A stretch of DNA of 64,000 nt from Symploca sp. SIO1C2 (GCA_010672925.1 JAAHFP010000007.1:18759-82758), one strand, 5' to 3'. Positions 7,773-17,060 are shown, numbered from the stretch's first letter. Program-made: numbers and translations. Notes: a model not told the origin generated them from the letters alone.

Positions 7773-10700
7773 ATGATGATACCCGCAGCATTCTGGGCAA
7801 GCTTCATTCCATCTTTAGCAGCCAAATTATCTTCAGATTTAATTAATGCTGTATTAGGTGAACTTCGTGGCAGTATACGACGTGCCATTGAAACAGGTCC
7901 TGAACAAGCAGCACTCCAACAAGCTTATGAGTCAGCTTTCCAAGCCTGTTTGCCATACATGTCTCCTCCAAGGGAAGATCTGAAAGACCACTATGCTGAG
8001 TTATTGTACAGTTTTGTTAAGAGACAAAAGGTATCCGAAATTTTTGCTGAATTAGTCGATGTCAGACCCGGTGTCAATCTTGATATACCAGCATTAGAGG
8101 CAGCATTTAAGGCAGATTATGATACTGAAACTTTGCCTGAGTTTAATTTTTCCTTGGTCATGCAGGTATTTGCCAAGGAATATGTTAGTGCTGTAGAACA
8201 CAGCAAGGTTTTGCATCATATTGTTGAAGTTAAACATTTAAAGGCGATTGTTGCTAACTTGGAACAATTGGCAGAACCTGTTAAAGATATAGCCGATAAT
8301 ACCACCGTTCTTCCTGCAATAGAAAAAAAGCTTGTAGAGTTGACTGATGCTGTTTTATCGGGAAAAGAGGATCTAAATAAGTTGGTGCAAGCAATTGCTG
8401 CTTGGCTGACTCATCGGGATCAAGTTACCTTAAAGAATTTATTCCTAGTAGGACAAAAACTGGATCTTTTCTTAAGCACTCCAGGAAGACATGACACGGC
8501 TGAAGTCACTGCTATTAAAGATGAGGTTCAACAGCTGCGAGAGGAAGTTAGTCGTCGTGCAGAGCAAGGATTAAGTACTAGTGAACTAGAGCAGCTTGAG
8601 GAAATATATCGCAGCGAAATTAGCGCTTGCCATAGTTTGCTGACTTTTCAGGGTATGCTGCAAAATAATCAACCTGTTGCTTTACCAATAACAGATATTT
8701 TTGTCTCCTTGTCGGTTGCAGCTGCTAAACCTAGGATTAGCACCCCGGAAGAAGAACAAATTCGGCGTCAATTAGAAGCTGCTGATAAGTTTCCCCAACA
8801 TTCAAGTTTATCGGCAGAGCAAAGGGAAACACTCCTGTGCCGTTTAGAGGAAATACATCAGGAACCTTCCCCTCAGTCAGAGGAAAAATCAGACATAACT
8901 CAAGCCTTGCTGAAGTCTAAATCTCAAGCTTTGGTAGTTTTGGGAGATCCTGGAGCCGGGAAAACAACACTGCTGAGGTATCTAGCATTAGCTTTTGCTG
9001 AAAATCATGCGGCTCAACGGTTAGATTTGGCGGAGCAACGATTGCCAATTTTTGTACCCCTGGCTGCCTATAATGCTACCTTGGACAATAACCATGATTT
9101 TCCTTTATCCGAGTTTCTAGCTTATTACTATCAAACGAATCGAGAGTTACCGGGTTTAACCCCTCTATTTAAAAAATATCTTGAACAAGGACAAGCGATC
9201 GCATTATTTGATGGACTCGATGAAGTTTTAGATGTGAGTACACGTCAATTAATAGCACAGCGGGTTCAAGCATTTATTAATCGCTACCTGCCTCTTGGTA
9301 ATCGGATTATTATGACTAGCCGTGTTGTCGGTTATCAAGAGGTTCGTTTATCGAAGGAAAACGTTGCCCATTTCCGAGTTTTAAGTTTAGATGAGACAGG
9401 GATTGCCAAGTTTATTCGAGCCTGGTCTTTAGCTTTTGAAGCAAGAATCAGAGGAGAAACCCTGGAGCAGGTTTCTAGTGAAACTGTCAGAGAAGCCAAA
9501 ACTAAAGAGCAAGGCTTGGCTGAAGCCATCGAAGCTCCCAGTGTGAAAAAATTGGCAGGTAATCCTCTACTGTTAACAATTTTGGCAGTGGTTTATCGCC
9601 AAGAAGGTCTGCGATTGCCTCGCCGTCGAGTTGAACTGTATGATCGTTACTCTCGGGTTTTGCTAGAAACTTGGAATCGTGTCCGTAGTCAATCTGGTAG
9701 ACCAGTCGGTAAACCATTAGAGTTTTTAAGTACAGCCAAAGTTCTCTCCCATTTGGCTCTGTGGTTACAGCAAAATAGACCTAGTGGTATGGCTCGTGGA
9801 AGGGAGGTTCAGAAACAACTTTGTGATTATTATCTATCCCGTAAAGGGTTCAGTTCACCTAAGGCGTATCTTCAAAGTCAAAAATTTGATGTAGGGGCAA
9901 AGCATTTGGGCGATAATTTATCGATGAAACCCAAGATGTACAGTCCAAATGCTTCGCCCTCCGGCAGTTTTAAAACATGCCCTAGTCCCGAAGAAATAGA
10001 CGCAGTTGAGCAGGAAGCCCAACAATTTCTGCAAGATGTCCGGGAACACAGCGGTTTATTGATCGAGCGAGGGAAAGACACCTATGGCTTTATGCACCTC
10101 ACCTTTCAAGAATATTTTACTGCTTGGGCATTGGCGAAGATGCCATTAGAAGAAAGATGGCAAATCATCTCTCCTCATTTGCACGATTCCCGTTGGCGTG
10201 AGGTAATTCTGCTAACAGCCGGACAAATCAGTGTTGTGGATGCTAACGAATGGGAAGCTACGGCTTTCCTTAGGAAGATTCTAGAGGCTGGCAGTCGTTT
10301 TAATGACTTGCTGCAACGAGATGAAATTTTAGCAGCAGCCTGTCTAGCTGATGAAATCGAAATTGCACCGGATTTAAGTCAAATTATAGTAGAACGTATT
10401 GGTCAAGCCCTGAGATCACCTTATCCTAAGGTAGCAAAAGCTGCTGTTGAAGCTATGGGGAATCTTCAACAGACAATTTTAACCAATTTGGCTACAGCAG
10501 AGACTATCAAAGGACTTACCCAACCGCAAGCCTGGAAGCGGGAAATTGCAGTAGATACCCTAGCCAAACTAGATTCAAGTCCTCAACGTACTCAAGCAGT
10601 GCTCTCTACTCTTGCTGATTCAGATGACTCTGTTCGTATTTCAACGGTTCGTGCTCTTAGTCAGTTTCAGCCGATGAGTGAAGAAGTGCTTGGAGCGATC

Positions 10701-13700
10701 GCTACTAGAATAAAACAGGAGCCAGAAGCTGGACTGCGTTTTGAATTGGGGTTGGCAGTCTGGCAGCAGAAGCAAAGGGAGCCGAATGCTTGTAGGCAAC
10801 TTGAAGAGAGTTTTATTGAAGCTTATCTTGAAATTTTACAACCTTATTCTCATACTTACAGAACTTCTGACTTATTTAAGTCGCTACTTGAACAGCTACT
10901 CACCAAGGACGATACTCCAACTGTTCAGGCTGAGTTTCTCAGACTGCTATTCAAAAGTTGCCAAGCCTATGTTCAACAACTCGGTTTAAACTTTCTCGAA
11001 TATCTAGATCTTGATATTAGCATTGCTCAACCATTCTGGGTTCAGGCATTGAATGATTCAGATTGGCGAATGCGGGGAACAGCACTGCAAAAACTGTTTG
11101 ATCTGAAAGAAGTACCAGAGGAATTAGCAGCAAAAGTCGTGGATGCTTCTCAAAAAGAGCAACATCCTGAACTCAAGGAGCTAGCGCTAGGGTTAAGCCT
11201 TGAATGGGAGCAGCTTAGTGCGAATGAGTCAGACTTAAATACGCTATTAAGTAGTAGTTGGTGGGAAGTACGGCAAGTCGCAGCTCAAGCTTTGGGGAAG
11301 CTGGAGCAACTCAGTGAGGCAACATTGACAGCTTTAGTACAGGGTTTGAGTGATAGCAACTCTAATGTACGACGAGCAATTATAGATACACTCACTACCT
11401 TGGCTCAGCGAGATGAAACGGTTGTGAAGAAACTACGCCAAGCCTTGCCTCTGGCTACTGGGGAGAGTCAAACCTATATCTTTCTGACATTGGTAGCTGC
11501 TTTAAAGCAATTGGATAGTAATGATAAGAACTACTTGTGCGAGTTGCTAGGAGATTCAGATTGGTGGGTGCGGCAGAAAGCAGCTCAAACTTTGGGGAAA
11601 CTGGAGCAACTGAGTGAGGCAATGCTGATGGCTCTGATACAGGGTTCGAGTGACAACAATTCTAATGTGCGACGAGCGATTAGAGATACACTCACTACCC
11701 TGGCTCAGCAAGACAAGACGATTGTGGCAAAACTATGCCAAGTGTTATCTCAGGCAACTGGGCAGACTCGAGTCAACATCATCCTGGTATTAGCTACTTT
11801 AGAAAAATTCGATAGTAATGATGAGAGCTTTTTGTGCGAGTTGCTCGAGTCTTCAAATTGGCAGGTGCGGGAGTTAGCGGCTCAGACTCTGGGAAAGCTG
11901 GAGCAACTGAGTGAGGCAACGTTGATGGCTTTGGTACAGGGCTTAGATGAGAGTGACTCTGATGTGCGACAAGCGATTCAAGATACACTCACTGCCCTAG
12001 TTCAGAAAGAGACGGTTGTGAAGAAACTACGCCAAGCCTTGCCTCAGGTTACTGGGTGGACTCAAGTCAATATTATCCTGACATTGACTGCTTTAAAGCA
12101 ATGGGATAGTACCGATGAGAATTACTTGCGTGAGTTGCTAAGAGACTCAGATGAGGATGTGCGGCAGGCAGCTGCTCAAACTTTGGGGAAACTCGATCAA
12201 CTGAGTAAGGCAACCCTGATAGCTTTGGTACAGGGATTAGGTGACAGTGACTCTGATGTGCAACAAGCTATTAGTGGTACGTTGACTACCCTGGCTCAGC
12301 GAGACGAGAAGATTGTGGTGAAACTACGCCAAGCCTTATCCCAAACGACTGGGCAAAGTCAAACCTATATCATCCTCATATTGGCTGCTGTAGAAGAACT
12401 TGATAGTGAAGAAGTGCTTAGTGCGATCGCTAAAAGAATGAAACAGGAGCCAGAAGCCAGACTGCGCTTTCAATTAAGTCTGGCACTCTGGCAACATAAG
12501 CCAAGGGAGCTTACTGTTTGTAGGCAACTGGAAGAAAGTTTTATAGAAGCTTATTTTGAAACGTTGCAAAGTTATCTTCCTATATCTATAATTTCTAGAC
12601 GATTGAAGTCGCTACTCGAGCAACTACTCACCAAGGAAGATACTCCAACCACTCAGGCTGAGTTTCTCAGACTGCTATTCAGCAGTAGCCAAACCTATGT
12701 TCGACAACTTGGTATAAACCTGCTCACTTCTCTAGATTTGGATAGTAGCATTGCTCAACCATTGTGGGTTCAGGCATTGAATGATTCAGATTGTCGAGTG
12801 CAGCGAATAGTACTGCAAAGCCTATTTAACCTGGAAGAAGTACCTGATCAATTGGTGGCAGAAGTAGTAAGTTTTTCTCAAAAAGAACAACATCCTGAAA
12901 TCAAGCAGCTAGCATTGGGGTTAAGCCTGAAATTGGGGGGATTAGAGCAAATATCAGAGGAGACTGTAGCAGCCCTGATTAACTGTCTGAGTAACAAAGA
13001 CTTTATTGTGCAACAAACTAATCTAGAAGCACTTATTACCTTAGTTCAACAGGACGAGACAATCACGGCTAAGCTACACCAAATACTGCCCCAGGCAACA
13101 GGGCGAACTCGAACCTATATTCTATTGGCATTGGCTACTTTAGAACAACTCAGTAGTAATGATGAAAACCTTTGGTGTGAGCTGCTCGAATCTTCAAATT
13201 GGGAGGTACGGCAGACAGCATTTGAAGCTTTGGGGAAACTCAAGCAACTCAGTGAGACAATGCTGACAAGGTTGGTAAAGGGTTTAAGAGACAGCGATCC
13301 TGATGTAAAAGCAGCGATTCGAGATGCGCTCACTAGCCTAGCTCAACAAGATGGAACGGTTGTAACAAAACTACGCCAAGCCCTACCTCAATCAACTAGG
13401 CAAACTCGAACCAATATCCTACTGACATTGGCTACTTTAAAACAATCCGATAGTAATGATGAAAACCTTTTGTGTGAGCTGCTCGAACATTCAGATAGGC
13501 AGGTACAAAAGTCAGCAGCTGAAGCTTTGGGAAAACTAGAACAACTCAGTGAAGCAACGCTAACAACTCTAGTAAAAAGACTAAGTGACAGTTTTCCTTC
13601 TGTACAACAAGCAATTGAACAGGTACTCTCCAAACACAAAGAATGCTTAGAACCTGTCATCTATGCTATCTTGGCAACTGCTTTTCCCACAGTTCGTATT

Positions 13701-13952
13701 CAAGTAGTTAAGTTAATTAGTGATTTAGGAATCCCTTGCTCAGACCGAATTCAGGCATTACTTCAGAATATGCTGGAAGCGCGAAGCAGTAACTTGCGGC
13801 GAGTAGCTGCTAACACTTTACTCAGTTTTGAGATTGTCAACGACGAAATAATCAACGTACTCAAAAGCGATTTATCTCATGAAAGCGGTCAGATCAATGA
13901 ACAGGCATATCAAAATCTAATCAAAATTAGTGGTGTCACACCAGTAGGTTAG
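7773..13952 (+). CDS. NACHT NTPase with C-terminal HEAT-repeat array (STAND/NLR-like)
   Basis: 2059 aa. Residues 1-380 are a helical N-terminal region without a recognised effector fold. The NACHT domain follows: Walker A GDPGAGKTTLLRYLA (about 391), Walker B ALFDGLDEV (about 475), IMTSRVVGY (about 512), and the helical segment FMHLTFQEYFTAWAL (about 772). From about 860 to the end are HEAT-type helical repeats (VRQVAAQALGKLEQLSEATL and variants) of 98-101 aa per larger unit. A block at about 970-1147 recurs at about 1545-1724 (EEVLxAIAxRxKQEPEA). This is the architecture of NLR-like STAND proteins; bacterial NACHT proteins include known anti-phage genes. Flanking genes are broken accessory genes. 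The start is ATGATG with no clear ribosome-binding site. Defence is inferred from architecture and context, not shown. Confidence 0.9.
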   Translation: MMIPAAFWASFIPSLAAKLSSDLINAVLGELRGSIRRAIETGPEQAALQQAYESAFQACLPYMSPPREDLKDHYAELLYSFVKRQKVSEIFAELVDVRPGVNLDIPALEAAFKADYDTETLPEFNFSLVMQVFAKEYVSAVEHSKVLHHIVEVKHLKAIVANLEQLAEPVKDIADNTTVLPAIEKKLVELTDAVLSGKEDLNKLVQAIAAWLTHRDQVTLKNLFLVGQKLDLFLSTPGRHDTAEVTAIKDEVQQLREEVSRRAEQGLSTSELEQLEEIYRSEISACHSLLTFQGMLQNNQPVALPITDIFVSLSVAAAKPRISTPEEEQIRRQLEAADKFPQHSSLSAEQRETLLCRLEEIHQEPSPQSEEKSDITQALLKSKSQALVVLGDPGAGKTTLLRYLALAFAENHAAQRLDLAEQRLPIFVPLAAYNATLDNNHDFPLSEFLAYYYQTNRELPGLTPLFKKYLEQGQAIALFDGLDEVLDVSTRQLIAQRVQAFINRYLPLGNRIIMTSRVVGYQEVRLSKENVAHFRVLSLDETGIAKFIRAWSLAFEARIRGETLEQVSSETVREAKTKEQGLAEAIEAPSVKKLAGNPLLLTILAVVYRQEGLRLPRRRVELYDRYSRVLLETWNRVRSQSGRPVGKPLEFLSTAKVLSHLALWLQQNRPSGMARGREVQKQLCDYYLSRKGFSSPKAYLQSQKFDVGAKHLGDNLSMKPKMYSPNASPSGSFKTCPSPEEIDAVEQEAQQFLQDVREHSGLLIERGKDTYGFMHLTFQEYFTAWALAKMPLEERWQIISPHLHDSRWREVILLTAGQISVVDANEWEATAFLRKILEAGSRFNDLLQRDEILAAACLADEIEIAPDLSQIIVERIGQALRSPYPKVAKAAVEAMGNLQQTILTNLATAETIKGLTQPQAWKREIAVDTLAKLDSSPQRTQAVLSTLADSDDSVRISTVRALSQFQPMSEEVLGAIATRIKQEPEAGLRFELGLAVWQQKQREPNACRQLEESFIEAYLEILQPYSHTYRTSDLFKSLLEQLLTKDDTPTVQAEFLRLLFKSCQAYVQQLGLNFLEYLDLDISIAQPFWVQALNDSDWRMRGTALQKLFDLKEVPEELAAKVVDASQKEQHPELKELALGLSLEWEQLSANESDLNTLLSSSWWEVRQVAAQALGKLEQLSEATLTALVQGLSDSNSNVRRAIIDTLTTLAQRDETVVKKLRQALPLATGESQTYIFLTLVAALKQLDSNDKNYLCELLGDSDWWVRQKAAQTLGKLEQLSEAMLMALIQGSSDNNSNVRRAIRDTLTTLAQQDKTIVAKLCQVLSQATGQTRVNIILVLATLEKFDSNDESFLCELLESSNWQVRELAAQTLGKLEQLSEATLMALVQGLDESDSDVRQAIQDTLTALVQKETVVKKLRQALPQVTGWTQVNIILTLTALKQWDSTDENYLRELLRDSDEDVRQAAAQTLGKLDQLSKATLIALVQGLGDSDSDVQQAISGTLTTLAQRDEKIVVKLRQALSQTTGQSQTYIILILAAVEELDSEEVLSAIAKRMKQEPEARLRFQLSLALWQHKPRELTVCRQLEESFIEAYFETLQSYLPISIISRRLKSLLEQLLTKEDTPTTQAEFLRLLFSSSQTYVRQLGINLLTSLDLDSSIAQPLWVQALNDSDCRVQRIVLQSLFNLEEVPDQLVAEVVSFSQKEQHPEIKQLALGLSLKLGGLEQISEETVAALINCLSNKDFIVQQTNLEALITLVQQDETITAKLHQILPQATGRTRTYILLALATLEQLSSNDENLWCELLESSNWEVRQTAFEALGKLKQLSETMLTRLVKGLRDSDPDVKAAIRDALTSLAQQDGTVVTKLRQALPQSTRQTRTNILLTLATLKQSDSNDENLLCELLEHSDRQVQKSAAEALGKLEQLSEATLTTLVKRLSDSFPSVQQAIEQVLSKHKECLEPVIYAILATAFPTVRIQVVKLISDLGIPCSDRIQALLQNMLEARSSNLRRVAANTLLSFEIVNDEIINVLKSDLSHESGQINEQAYQNLIKISGVTPVG

Positions 13953-13999
13953 GCAAAATAAAGCTAGATGTAGAGATGAAATTGGTATCCAGTAAATAT

Positions 14000-14221
14000 T
14001 TAATCCCATTCACTGCGTAGTCCCTGCTGAATTTCTACGGGGTCTTCGTTAAAATTGGGGGAGTTTTTCAAAATTCTCAAGTAGCTAGAAAGCAATTGTG
14101 ATGTAGGGGATGGGGACGATGGAAATTTTACGTGCAAAAACTCTGCAAAGACTAATACCATATTGGCTTGGTCTTCAGGCAAGGTTTTGACTAGTTCGTA
14201 CACAGCTTCTGCGGTAGTCAT
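14000..14221 (-). CDS. Small antitoxin-like protein (DUF2281-type), orphan
   Basis: 73 aa. The N-terminus MTTAEAVYELVKTLPEDQAN followed by MVLVFAEFLHVK resembles the short helical DUF2281-type antitoxin proteins. The C-terminus is Pro/Ser-rich and acidic. No toxin gene (PIN or RelE) is adjacent on either side, so it would be an orphan. It converges on the NACHT gene with a 47-base gap. The family assignment is tentative. Confidence 0.55.
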   Translation of the reverse strand: MTTAEAVYELVKTLPEDQANMVLVFAEFLHVKFPSSPSPTSQLLSSYLRILKNSPNFNEDPVEIQQGLRSEWD

Positions 14222-14357
14222 TAGCTAGTGAGTTGTGTCAGGTGCTACTTGAGTACAGTTATGATCTGAGTTTAGCGAAAGATAAGTCTTTCTAGTTAAG
14301 CTGATGTGCAGCTAAATTGAATAATGCGAAAAGTTGAAAGAGTTTTAGTGCGTTCGC

Positions 14358-14393
14358 GTAGCGTGCGCGTAGCGCAAACATCTTGCTCGCTAG
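14358..14393. repeat. 36-bp direct repeat, copy 1
   Basis: Begins GTAGCGTGCGCGTAGCGCAA and is identical to 15334-15369. The two copies bracket the truncated ATPase and the ccmK-like gene. GCGTAGCG-type words recur locally, so this may be a dispersed repeat and not a recombination scar. Confidence 0.85.
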
Positions 14394-14448
14394 TACTATA
14401 CAAATTAAATGCGTAGCAGCTTATTACATTCGAGCTATAGGTTGGAAA

Positions 14449-14721
14449 TTAAACAACACGACACCCTTCTTTTGTCAAGTGGCCTTGCAATCGCAGTAAC
14501 TCTATAGACTTTCCCGCACCTCGATGCCCAGAGTAGAGATAACAACCATTATGCTGCGATCGCTTAATTTGATTGCCCAAATCCATTAAAATATCGCTAT
14601 CTCCCCGCACCTCCTCGCAGTTTACGTAGGCAGCATCACCTGCTGGTAAAGGTGCATAAGGATTGAAGGTATTGTAAAGATTGTCTATAAGCTGAAAACC
14701 CTGTAGAGACGTTGCATGCAA
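14449..14721 (-). pseudogene. Truncated P-loop ATPase (AAA/STAND-type), 5' fragment
   Basis: The frame reads FQLIDNLYNTFNPYAPLPAG, then DSDILMDLGNQIKRSQHNGC, then a Walker A (YSGHRGAGKSIELLRLQ), and stops soon after at KEGCRVV, before any Walker B. It is therefore a 5' fragment of a larger ATPase. The ATG proposed by the ORF track lies inside the 30-bp palindrome at 14702-14731, so the native start is probably also lost. It is a second P-loop NTPase relic beside the NACHT gene. Confidence 0.7.
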
Positions 14722-14731
14722 CGTCTCTACA
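14702..14731. repeat. 30-bp perfect palindrome, copy 2
   Basis: Identical to 7428-7457. It covers the apparent 5' end of the truncated ATPase and lies about 105 bases upstream of the ccmK-like gene. Confidence 0.9.
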
Positions 14732-14837
14732 ATATGGAAAATTAAAAATATTAGCTTTTTATATCCAAAGAGGTGACAATCATTCGTACAATAAATTGTT
14801 GGATTCCAAGATATTTCAATAAATTCAGGAGATTTTC

Positions 14838-15194
14838 ATGGCACTACAGGCAGTTGGATCGCTCGAGACAAAAGGTTTTCCTGGTGTGCTAGCAGCTGCA
14901 GATGCAATGGTCAAAGCTGGTAGAGTGACGTTAGTTGGTTATATCCGAGTTGGTAGTGCTCGCTTCACCGTAAATATTAGGGGAGATGTTTCCGAAGTTA
15001 AAACGGCGATGGATGCAGGGATTGCCGCAGTGGAAAAGACTTTCGGGGCAACTTTAGAAACTTGGGTAATCATTCCTCGACCCCACGAAAACGTCGAGTG
15101 CGTCTTGCCCATCGGCTACACTGATGAAGTCGAACAATACCGAAATGCAGTTGAAAATCCCATCATTTCAGGACGGCCTAATGGTCAGAGGTAG
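14838..15194 (+). CDS. ccmK: Carboxysome shell protein, CcmK4-like (BMC domain)
   Basis: 118 aa, the normal size for a single-BMC hexameric shell protein. The sequence has AVGSLETKGFPGVLAAADAM, VTLVGYIRVGSARFTVNIRG and WVIIPRPHENVECVLPIGY, matching the CcmK family; the YIRxGSARFT segment is closest to CcmK4. It forms hexamers with a central pore in the beta-carboxysome shell. A ribosome-binding site (AGGAG) lies seven bases before the ATG. In many cyanobacteria ccmK3 and ccmK4 form a satellite pair, but no second ccmK is beside it here. A GAGCTG nonamer minisatellite begins seven bases after the stop. Confidence 0.92.
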   Translation: MALQAVGSLETKGFPGVLAAADAMVKAGRVTLVGYIRVGSARFTVNIRGDVSEVKTAMDAGIAAVEKTFGATLETWVIIPRPHENVECVLPIGYTDEVEQYRNAVENPIISGRPNGQR

Positions 15195-15200
15195 AGTGCT

Positions 15201-15296
15201 TGGGGAGCTGGGGGAGCTGGGGGAGCTGAGGGAGCTGAGGAAGCTGAGGAAGCTGAGGAAGCTGGGGGAGCTGAGGAAGCTGGGGGAGATAGGGAG
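15201..15296. repeat. Nonamer minisatellite (GGGAGCTGA-type)
   Basis: About ten imperfect 9-base units of the form GGRAGCTGR. The same unit is found at 59480-59580 and 63812-63936. The rest of the 15195-15545 gap contains the second 36-bp direct repeat and nothing gene-like; the 110-aa minus ORF there reads the repeat. Confidence 0.9.
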
Positions 15297-15333
15297 AAAA
15301 ATCTGTCGTGTAACATGCGCGTAGTGCTTTCAT

Positions 15334-15369
15334 GTAGCGTGCGCGTAGCGCAAACATCTTGCTCGCTAG
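15334..15369. repeat. 36-bp direct repeat, copy 2
   Basis: Identical to 14358-14393. It is preceded by a shorter related word (TGCGCGTAGTGC). Confidence 0.85.
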
Positions 15370-15545
15370 GGGTAAAAAGCGAGAGAGACGTTTGTGTTAC
15401 CCAAAATCTAAACCACATTTTTAGTTGTGTCATGCCACTAGTGCAGCAGGCATGGAAATAACCTACCAGTTTGAGAGCGATAGAATCCTTACGACCTAAG
15501 CATTCTAAATTCTTCATTCTTCATTCTTCATTCCGCGCAGCGGTA

Positions 15546-16964
15546 CTAGCTTCCGCCAATCTCCTGTTCCAATCTTTGACCAATCCCTACCAATGTCTCA
15601 AAAAACGCCTTAATATCTGACTGGCTGGTCTGATTATTACAAATCACTAGGCGAAATACCATCCTGTTGTCCAGCTGGGCATAATTTACCATTGCCACCC
15701 CTTCCTCCCACAAGGCTTGCCGAATTTTCAGTGTTAGGGTGTTGGGGTCTTGCTGGGAATTTTGGGGGATGTATTGGAAACACAGGTTAAGGGACTGCCG
15801 AGGAGTTACCATGACCAGAGACTCATGGGCGTTAATAATTGCTTCAGCATAAGCCGCTAATGTAAAATATTGGTCAATCAAGGTTTCCCAACCGCGATCG
15901 CCCAACTGCTTCCAGGTGAGCCAAAGCTTGACTGCATCTACCCGCCTACCACAATGTATACTGCTTAGACCTAAATCAATAGGTTCTTCCTCCCCTGCAT
16001 GAAACAGGTAATCAGTGCCATCAGCGGAAAAAGTGCTCAACATCATACCCCGGTGTTTGAGCAGCAGTACCGAACACATCAGCGTCATCCCCATCATTTT
16101 GTGGGCATCCCAAACCACAGAGTCCGCCTGTTCTACTCCCTGCATCAAATTCCTATGGGTTGGACTCAGCAACACACTGGCTCCCCAGGCTCCGTCTACA
16201 TGGAACCATAGCCCTTCTCGGTGAGCCACCGTCGCAATTTCCCCAAAAGGATCGTAAGCTCCCTGCACCGTTGTACCTGCGGTTCCAGCCACAAAAAAGG
16301 GTTGAGCCCCTTGAGCACAAGCTTGAGCAATCTGTTTCTCCAACTCAGCTACCACCATCCTGCCTTGCTTATCAACCGGTACTTTCCACAATTGATTTGT
16401 TCCCAAACCCAGTAGATGAGCAGCTTTGGCAAAGGAATAGTGAGCATCGGCAGAAACAAAGGCAATCAACTTGGGACTATTAACCATCCCCTCCTGCTTG
16501 AGACTGGGAATAGCCCGATGACGAGCGATCGCCATAGCCATAAAATTACCATTACTACCCCCCGTCGTAAACTGTCCCTCCGGCTCAGAGAAACCCACCA
16601 ATTTACCCATTTTGGCAACCAAAGTTTTCTCAATCAACGTCGCCACAGGAGCCACCTCATAGGTATACATAGAGGTATTGGTGGCACTAGTCAGGATATC
16701 TCCCATAAAACAAGGGGAGCTAAATCCTCCCCAAAGTTGATTGAAGTATTGGGGATGGGCTGTTTTCACCCCATAGGTTAAATATTGGGCAATATCTGTT
16801 TGCAGTTGTTCCAAAGACTTCCCTTCCATCGGTAAATCAAGGGACAACTGCTCCCGCAATATTTCTGGATCCAACCGCTTGGCAATAGGTTTCTGGTTAG
16901 CAGAGTCCGTAAAAAACTGTTCGATTTGTTGCAAGAGGTTACTATAATCGGAAGCTCTGAACAT
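15546..16964 (-). CDS. PLP-dependent group II amino-acid decarboxylase
   Basis: 472 aa, the normal length for group II decarboxylases. It shows FTTGGSNGNFMAM, the His that stacks on PLP (SADAHYSFAKAAHLLG), the conserved WFHVDGAWGASVLL, and the PLP-binding lysine in SVVWDAHKMMGM. The substrate cannot be read by eye: glutamate, cysteine sulfinate, 2,4-diaminobutyrate and aromatic acids are all possible. It lies downstream of, and in the same direction as, a polyamine-type permease and binding protein, which makes a diamine or amino-acid amine plausible. A TTTGTTG heptamer array occupies the start region. Confidence 0.88.
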   Translation of the reverse strand: MFRASDYSNLLQQIEQFFTDSANQKPIAKRLDPEILREQLSLDLPMEGKSLEQLQTDIAQYLTYGVKTAHPQYFNQLWGGFSSPCFMGDILTSATNTSMYTYEVAPVATLIEKTLVAKMGKLVGFSEPEGQFTTGGSNGNFMAMAIARHRAIPSLKQEGMVNSPKLIAFVSADAHYSFAKAAHLLGLGTNQLWKVPVDKQGRMVVAELEKQIAQACAQGAQPFFVAGTAGTTVQGAYDPFGEIATVAHREGLWFHVDGAWGASVLLSPTHRNLMQGVEQADSVVWDAHKMMGMTLMCSVLLLKHRGMMLSTFSADGTDYLFHAGEEEPIDLGLSSIHCGRRVDAVKLWLTWKQLGDRGWETLIDQYFTLAAYAEAIINAHESLVMVTPRQSLNLCFQYIPQNSQQDPNTLTLKIRQALWEEGVAMVNYAQLDNRMVFRLVICNNQTSQSDIKAFFETLVGIGQRLEQEIGGS

Positions 16965-16970
16965 ATTGGT

Positions 16971-17012
16971 TATTTGTTGTTTGTTGTTTGTTGTTTGTTA
17001 TTTGTTGTTTGT
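16971..17012. repeat. Heptamer tandem repeat (TTTGTTG)n
   Basis: Five to six copies of TTTGTTG and variants, immediately upstream of the decarboxylase start codon. Confidence 0.8.
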
Positions 17013-17060
17013 CATTGGTTATAGCAATTTTCTGCTCTGTGAAGTACCTCTCCCATTCCC

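Noticed and set aside
14358-15369. Composite transposon between the 36-bp repeats
   Set aside because: No transposase, inverted ends or target duplication is present; the repeats look like a dispersed word.
15185-15517. 110-aa minus-strand ORF
   Set aside because: Its C-terminal part is the translation of the nonamer minisatellite (SSAPPASSA) and the rest covers repeat DNA.
16416-16781. 121-aa plus-strand ORF
   Set aside because: Antisense shadow of the PLP decarboxylase.
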